DNA of 64,000 nt. Origin: Closterium sp. Naga37s-1 (taxonomy: Eukaryota; Streptophyta; Zygnematophyceae; Desmidiales; Closteriaceae). The position numbers were made by a program, and so were the translations under genes. The notes below the pieces were generated by a model, which was given only the letters and a program-made list of their open reading frames with translations, was not told where the DNA came from and ran no database searches. Shown in pieces: positions 61,271 through 64,000 of this stretch (the stretch's first letter is position 1; every line of letters starts with the position of its first letter). The stretch covers positions 522,501 to 586,500 of the forward strand of contig CANJKZ010000430.1 in assembly GCA_947471745.1 (NCBI GenBank), in the 5' to 3' direction.

Positions 61271-64000
61271 TCAAGAAGTAAGCAAGTGAGGCACAGTAGG
61301 CACAAGGCCTAGAACAGTACAGAAGCGCTGATGGTCACAAGGCTGAAGCGCCTTGGTGAACACATCAGCAGTGTTGGCCCGAGTGGCCACGTAACGCAGA
61401 CGAAGCTGACCACGCTGCTGCAGCTCTCGAGCAAGGAAGTACCGTAGAGCGATATGCTTCGTTCTGTGCTCCAGTCTGTGCTCCTCACACAAGGCAATGG
61501 TAGCCTTGTTGTCGACGTACAGCACTGGAGGAGAACGAGGCCGCTCTCCCAAGTCGGTCAGCAGGTAGGTGAGCCAGCGTAACTCCTGTGCAGCCATGGC
61601 TGTGGCGTAGATCTCAGCCTCACAACTGGAGCTGAGAACGGAAGACGAGCGTGTAGAACGCCAAGAAACAGAACCAGAGCCAAGGCTGAAGGTGTAACCC
61701 TGAGACGACCGCTGACTAGCCTGGTCGTCAGCCCAAGAAGCGTCTGAGTGCCCAGTGAGTACAACTCGGTCTCGTCCTCCAAGCACTAGCCCCATGCCCG
61801 ACGTACTGCATAAGTAACGCAACACCCTCTTAGCGGCATCCATGTGCTCCTTCCGGTGACGACCAGGAGCGACATAGCGTGCAAGGATGCTAAGAGGGTA
61901 TGCAAGGTCAGGTCGAGTGCAGGTCATCAGGTACATGAGGCAGCCCACAAGCTCTGGATACGGGCCACTCGGCTCTACGGACTCATCCGAAGGCAGAGCT
62001 GAGAGCGAGTGACCGGTAGGCAGAGGAGTGGGCTGAGGCGAGGAGTACGTGAAGCGGAAGCGCTGAAGGACCTGCTGCACCATGTGTGACTGAGTCAAGG
62101 TGATGGTGCGCCGTGCTCTGTCCCGGGTGATCTGCAAGCCAAGATAGCTTGTCAGTTCACCCAGGTCTGTGCACGTGTGTCTCTTCTGCAGCTCCGACTT
62201 CACGTGGGCGAGTGCCGTAGTGTCAGCAGTGGCAAAGACCAAGTCGTCGACGTACACGAGGATGTAGAACGGCGGCAGTGAAGTGTCGGTGCGTAGAAAC
62301 AGCGACGGGTCAGCAGTAGAAGGAGCGAACCCAAGAGCCGCAAGTGTAGTCCTCAGTGTGTCGTGCCACTCACGCGGCGCCTGGCGGAGACCGTAGACTG
62401 GCCGTCGGAGGCTCCACTGGGTACCAGGAGGGAACGACCCAGTGAAGCCAGGTGGGCGGCGCAGCCAGATCTCCTCGTGCAGGCTGCCCTGCAAGAAAGC
62501 TGTGCTGAAGTCAAGAGAGTGGAGCTCGTAGTCACGCTGAGCGGCGACATGCAGCAGAACCCGAAGAGTGGTCATCTTCGGGGTCGGGGAGAAGGTCTGG
62601 AAGAAGTCAACTCCCTCTCGCGGACTGAAGCCTCGTGCAACGTAACGCGCCTTGAAGGCAGGCGGAGAACCCGGCGGCCGCTTCACCCTGAAAATCCACA
62701 TGCCACTGACGATGTTCGCCCCAGGTGGGGGAACCTCGTCGACGTAGGTGCCTGTGGACTTCCAAGAAGCCATCTCTGCGTCCATGGCTGTCTGCCACTG
62801 AGAGGAGTACTCACCCGCGATCGCCTCAGCGTAAGAGCGCGGGGTCGGGATGTCTGGAGCATCCGGGTCTCCCTCAGGGGCAACCAGCATGGACACGAGA
62901 TGAGGTAACGCAGCGGCAAAGCACTCAAACTCCTCCTGCCTGTCCTCAAGGACGTCCGTGCCAAGAGCACACTCACCCCCGACGGACGAAGGACAGACAG
63001 ACTCAGACTCAGACTCAGCGACAAGGCTAGCGGCGTAGTCTAGACAACAAGCGGCAGCAAAGTCAACTAACTCAGCGACTAGAGCAGACGCAGCAGAGGA
63101 CTCAAAGGAAGGGTCAGTGACAACTGTGGCGAGGAGACGCGTGACAGTAGGACTGGCAGCACGAAGGGAGTCAGACTCCGGGTCAGCAAGAGCAGGAAGA
63201 GAAGACGCAGGAGGAGACGGCAGAGGGACACGCTGAGGAGCAGTGGAAGGACGAAGTGCCATCTGGTGAGTGCCTGGGACAGCAGGAGGACGCTGACGCG
63301 GAACACGATGACCAGTGTGAGCAGCACGAACAGGTGACGCACGACGAGACTCTGGCGACGCAGGACGAGACTCAGGCTCACGACACTCTGTAAGACCTCC
63401 AGTCGGACCAGTGTAAGGAGAAGGACCAGGGAGTGGCGAGGCAGGCGGTAACTGTGACTGCGACTGGACAGGCGGAGGACACTCTAAGGAGGGAGCAGGA
63501 CTAGGGGGAGGCGGCTGACCAAAAACCTGCTGAAGGAGCGGAACGAAGTACGGCCGCGGCCGCGCAGCGCCTCCAGAACCAGCAGAGGCACCACCAGTAC
63601 CCTCAGCTCCAGGGTCTCCAGCTACACCAGCAGCACCAGCTCCCGGGTCCGCAGCACCAGCAGCAGCTCCAACTCCAGGGTCCTCAGCTCCAGCAGCAGC
63701 TCCAACTCCAGGGTCGGCAGCACCAGCAGCAGCTCCAACTCCAGGGTCCGCAGCACCAGCAGCAGCTCCAACACCCGGGTCCGCAGCACCAGCAGCAGCT
63801 CCAACACCCGGGTCCTCAGCACCAGCAGCAGCTCCAGTAGTAGGAGTACCTCTAGCAGCTCCAGCAGCACCAGCAGTACCACCAGTACCAGCAGTACCTC
63901 CAGCAGCGTCAGTAGCACCAGCACCAGCAGCACCTCCAGGAGCACCAGCAGCACCGCCAGCAGCAGTAGCACCTCCAGCACCAGGGTCCGCGACACTAGG
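61271..64000 (-). CDS. E11 polyprotein: linker, reverse transcriptase, RNase H (partial)
   Basis: I read one frame open from the window edge to the stop at 61271-61273; the ATG at 63262 is internal, giving 663 residues. The linker is a 33-bp repeat (GAADPGVGAAA) then ARPRPYFVPLLQQVFG. RT has WKSTGTYVDEVPPPGANIV, FKARYVARGFSPREGVDFF, LDFSTAFLQG and an intact FYILVYVDDLVF (YVDD at 62243-62254). RNase H is complete: DASWADD, SSCEAEIYATAMAAQELRW, VLYVDNKATIAL, NTADVFTKA. It is the best candidate here for an active RT, although its 5' half is not visible. Confidence 0.9.
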   Translation of the reverse strand, partial: PSVADPGAGGATAAGGAAGAPGGAAGAGATDAAGGTAGTGGTAGAAGAARGTPTTGAAAGAEDPGVGAAAGAADPGVGAAAGAADPGVGAAAGAADPGVGAAAGAEDPGVGAAAGAADPGAGAAGVAGDPGAEGTGGASAGSGGAARPRPYFVPLLQQVFGQPPPPSPAPSLECPPPVQSQSQLPPASPLPGPSPYTGPTGGLTECREPESRPASPESRRASPVRAAHTGHRVPRQRPPAVPGTHQMALRPSTAPQRVPLPSPPASSLPALADPESDSLRAASPTVTRLLATVVTDPSFESSAASALVAELVDFAAACCLDYAASLVAESESESVCPSSVGGECALGTDVLEDRQEEFECFAAALPHLVSMLVAPEGDPDAPDIPTPRSYAEAIAGEYSSQWQTAMDAEMASWKSTGTYVDEVPPPGANIVSGMWIFRVKRPPGSPPAFKARYVARGFSPREGVDFFQTFSPTPKMTTLRVLLHVAAQRDYELHSLDFSTAFLQGSLHEEIWLRRPPGFTGSFPPGTQWSLRRPVYGLRQAPREWHDTLRTTLAALGFAPSTADPSLFLRTDTSLPPFYILVYVDDLVFATADTTALAHVKSELQKRHTCTDLGELTSYLGLQITRDRARRTITLTQSHMVQQVLQRFRFTYSSPQPTPLPTGHSLSALPSDESVEPSGPYPELVGCLMYLMTCTRPDLAYPLSILARYVAPGRHRKEHMDAAKRVLRYLCSTSGMGLVLGGRDRVVLTGHSDASWADDQASQRSSQGYTFSLGSGSVSWRSTRSSSVLSSSCEAEIYATAMAAQELRWLTYLLTDLGERPRSPPVLYVDNKATIALCEEHRLEHRTKHIALRYFLARELQQRGQLRLRYVATRANTADVFTKALQPCDHQRFCTVLGLVPTVPHLLTS
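63640..63840 (-). repeat. E11 33-bp linker repeat
   Basis: About six units of a 33-bp repeat encoding GAADPGVGAAA (or AEDPG variants) in the pol frame, between integrase and RT. Confidence 0.85.

Larger units (their letters stand above)
60892..64000 (-). mobile_element. E11: minus-strand copia element inserted in E10 (partial)
   Basis: The 3' LTR (60892-61034, 143 bp; TGTCAAAACATATGC to GATTCTAACA on minus) interrupts the E10 RNase H codons. Polypurine tract CTATGGGGGTG, structured 3' UTR, RT-RNase H and linker follow. The 5' half and other LTR lie outside the window. Confidence 0.9.

Overview
This is nuclear DNA of a green plant or streptophyte alga. The evidence is a plastid-type alpha-glucan phosphorylase with a transit peptide, a COP9 signalosome subunit 2, a receptor-like kinase, a plant-type trifunctional UDP-rhamnose synthase, GT-AG introns with one GC-AG intron, and Ty1/copia LTR retrotransposons primed by initiator-Met tRNA. 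The very GC-rich, minisatellite-laden copia elements would suit a charophyte alga or a bryophyte, but I cannot name a species from sequence alone.

Layout. 1-1123 (+): 3' end of an unidentified gene that may encode a GPI-anchored protein. 1948-6259 (+): PHS1, 16 exons, 960 residues. 6880-12835 (-): CSN2, 11 exons, 431 residues, convergent with PHS1, with introns full of polypurine/polypyrimidine tracts, microsatellites and duplicated exon pieces. 14125-17284 (-): receptor-like kinase, 7 exons, 614 residues, with a DUF642-like ectodomain and a degenerate (probably inactive) kinase. 39623-42001 (-): RHM, 6 exons, 655 residues, alone between two blocks of transposons. I rebuilt all four gene models by hand; reading phase is preserved across every junction.

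Transposons fill most of 19.3-39.5 kb and 42.4-64 kb. Block 1 holds E1 (19292-24634, TSD ATATA) and E2 (24768-39474, TSD CACCC). E2 is split by E3 (29145-36391, TSD GCTAG), and its 3' LTR carries a 149-bp MITE with TTA duplications. Block 2 is a deeper nest. An old non-coding LTR element, E5 (42399-59966), contains copia E6 (43474-50138), the minus-strand deletion derivatives E7 (50563-52010, TSD AAGAT) and E8 (53766-55325, TSD GAATT), copia E9 (55950-59282, TSD ACCCC) inside its 3' LTR, and a 553-bp TTA-flanked MITE. On the right, minus-strand E10 (60177 onward) is interrupted at 60892 by E11, which runs off the window with an open RT-RNase H frame.

The most interesting signal is a shared RNA-level architecture in these copia elements, visible because several diverged copies lie in one window. 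After the pol stop and before the polypurine tract there is a ~105-nt block with three potential stem-loops; two share a UUGU loop, and one stem changes from GGCC/GGCC to GGUC/GACC in E11 with pairing kept. Directly 3' of the primer-binding site, four to six elements have an inverted repeat whose sequence differs but whose pairing persists, followed by a constant GGGCCCACC and then by a GC-rich minisatellite private to each element. The elements also show complementary losses (gag-less E1 and E6, pol-less E9) and an unusual C-X13-C-X3-H-X4-C motif where the gag zinc knuckle would be.
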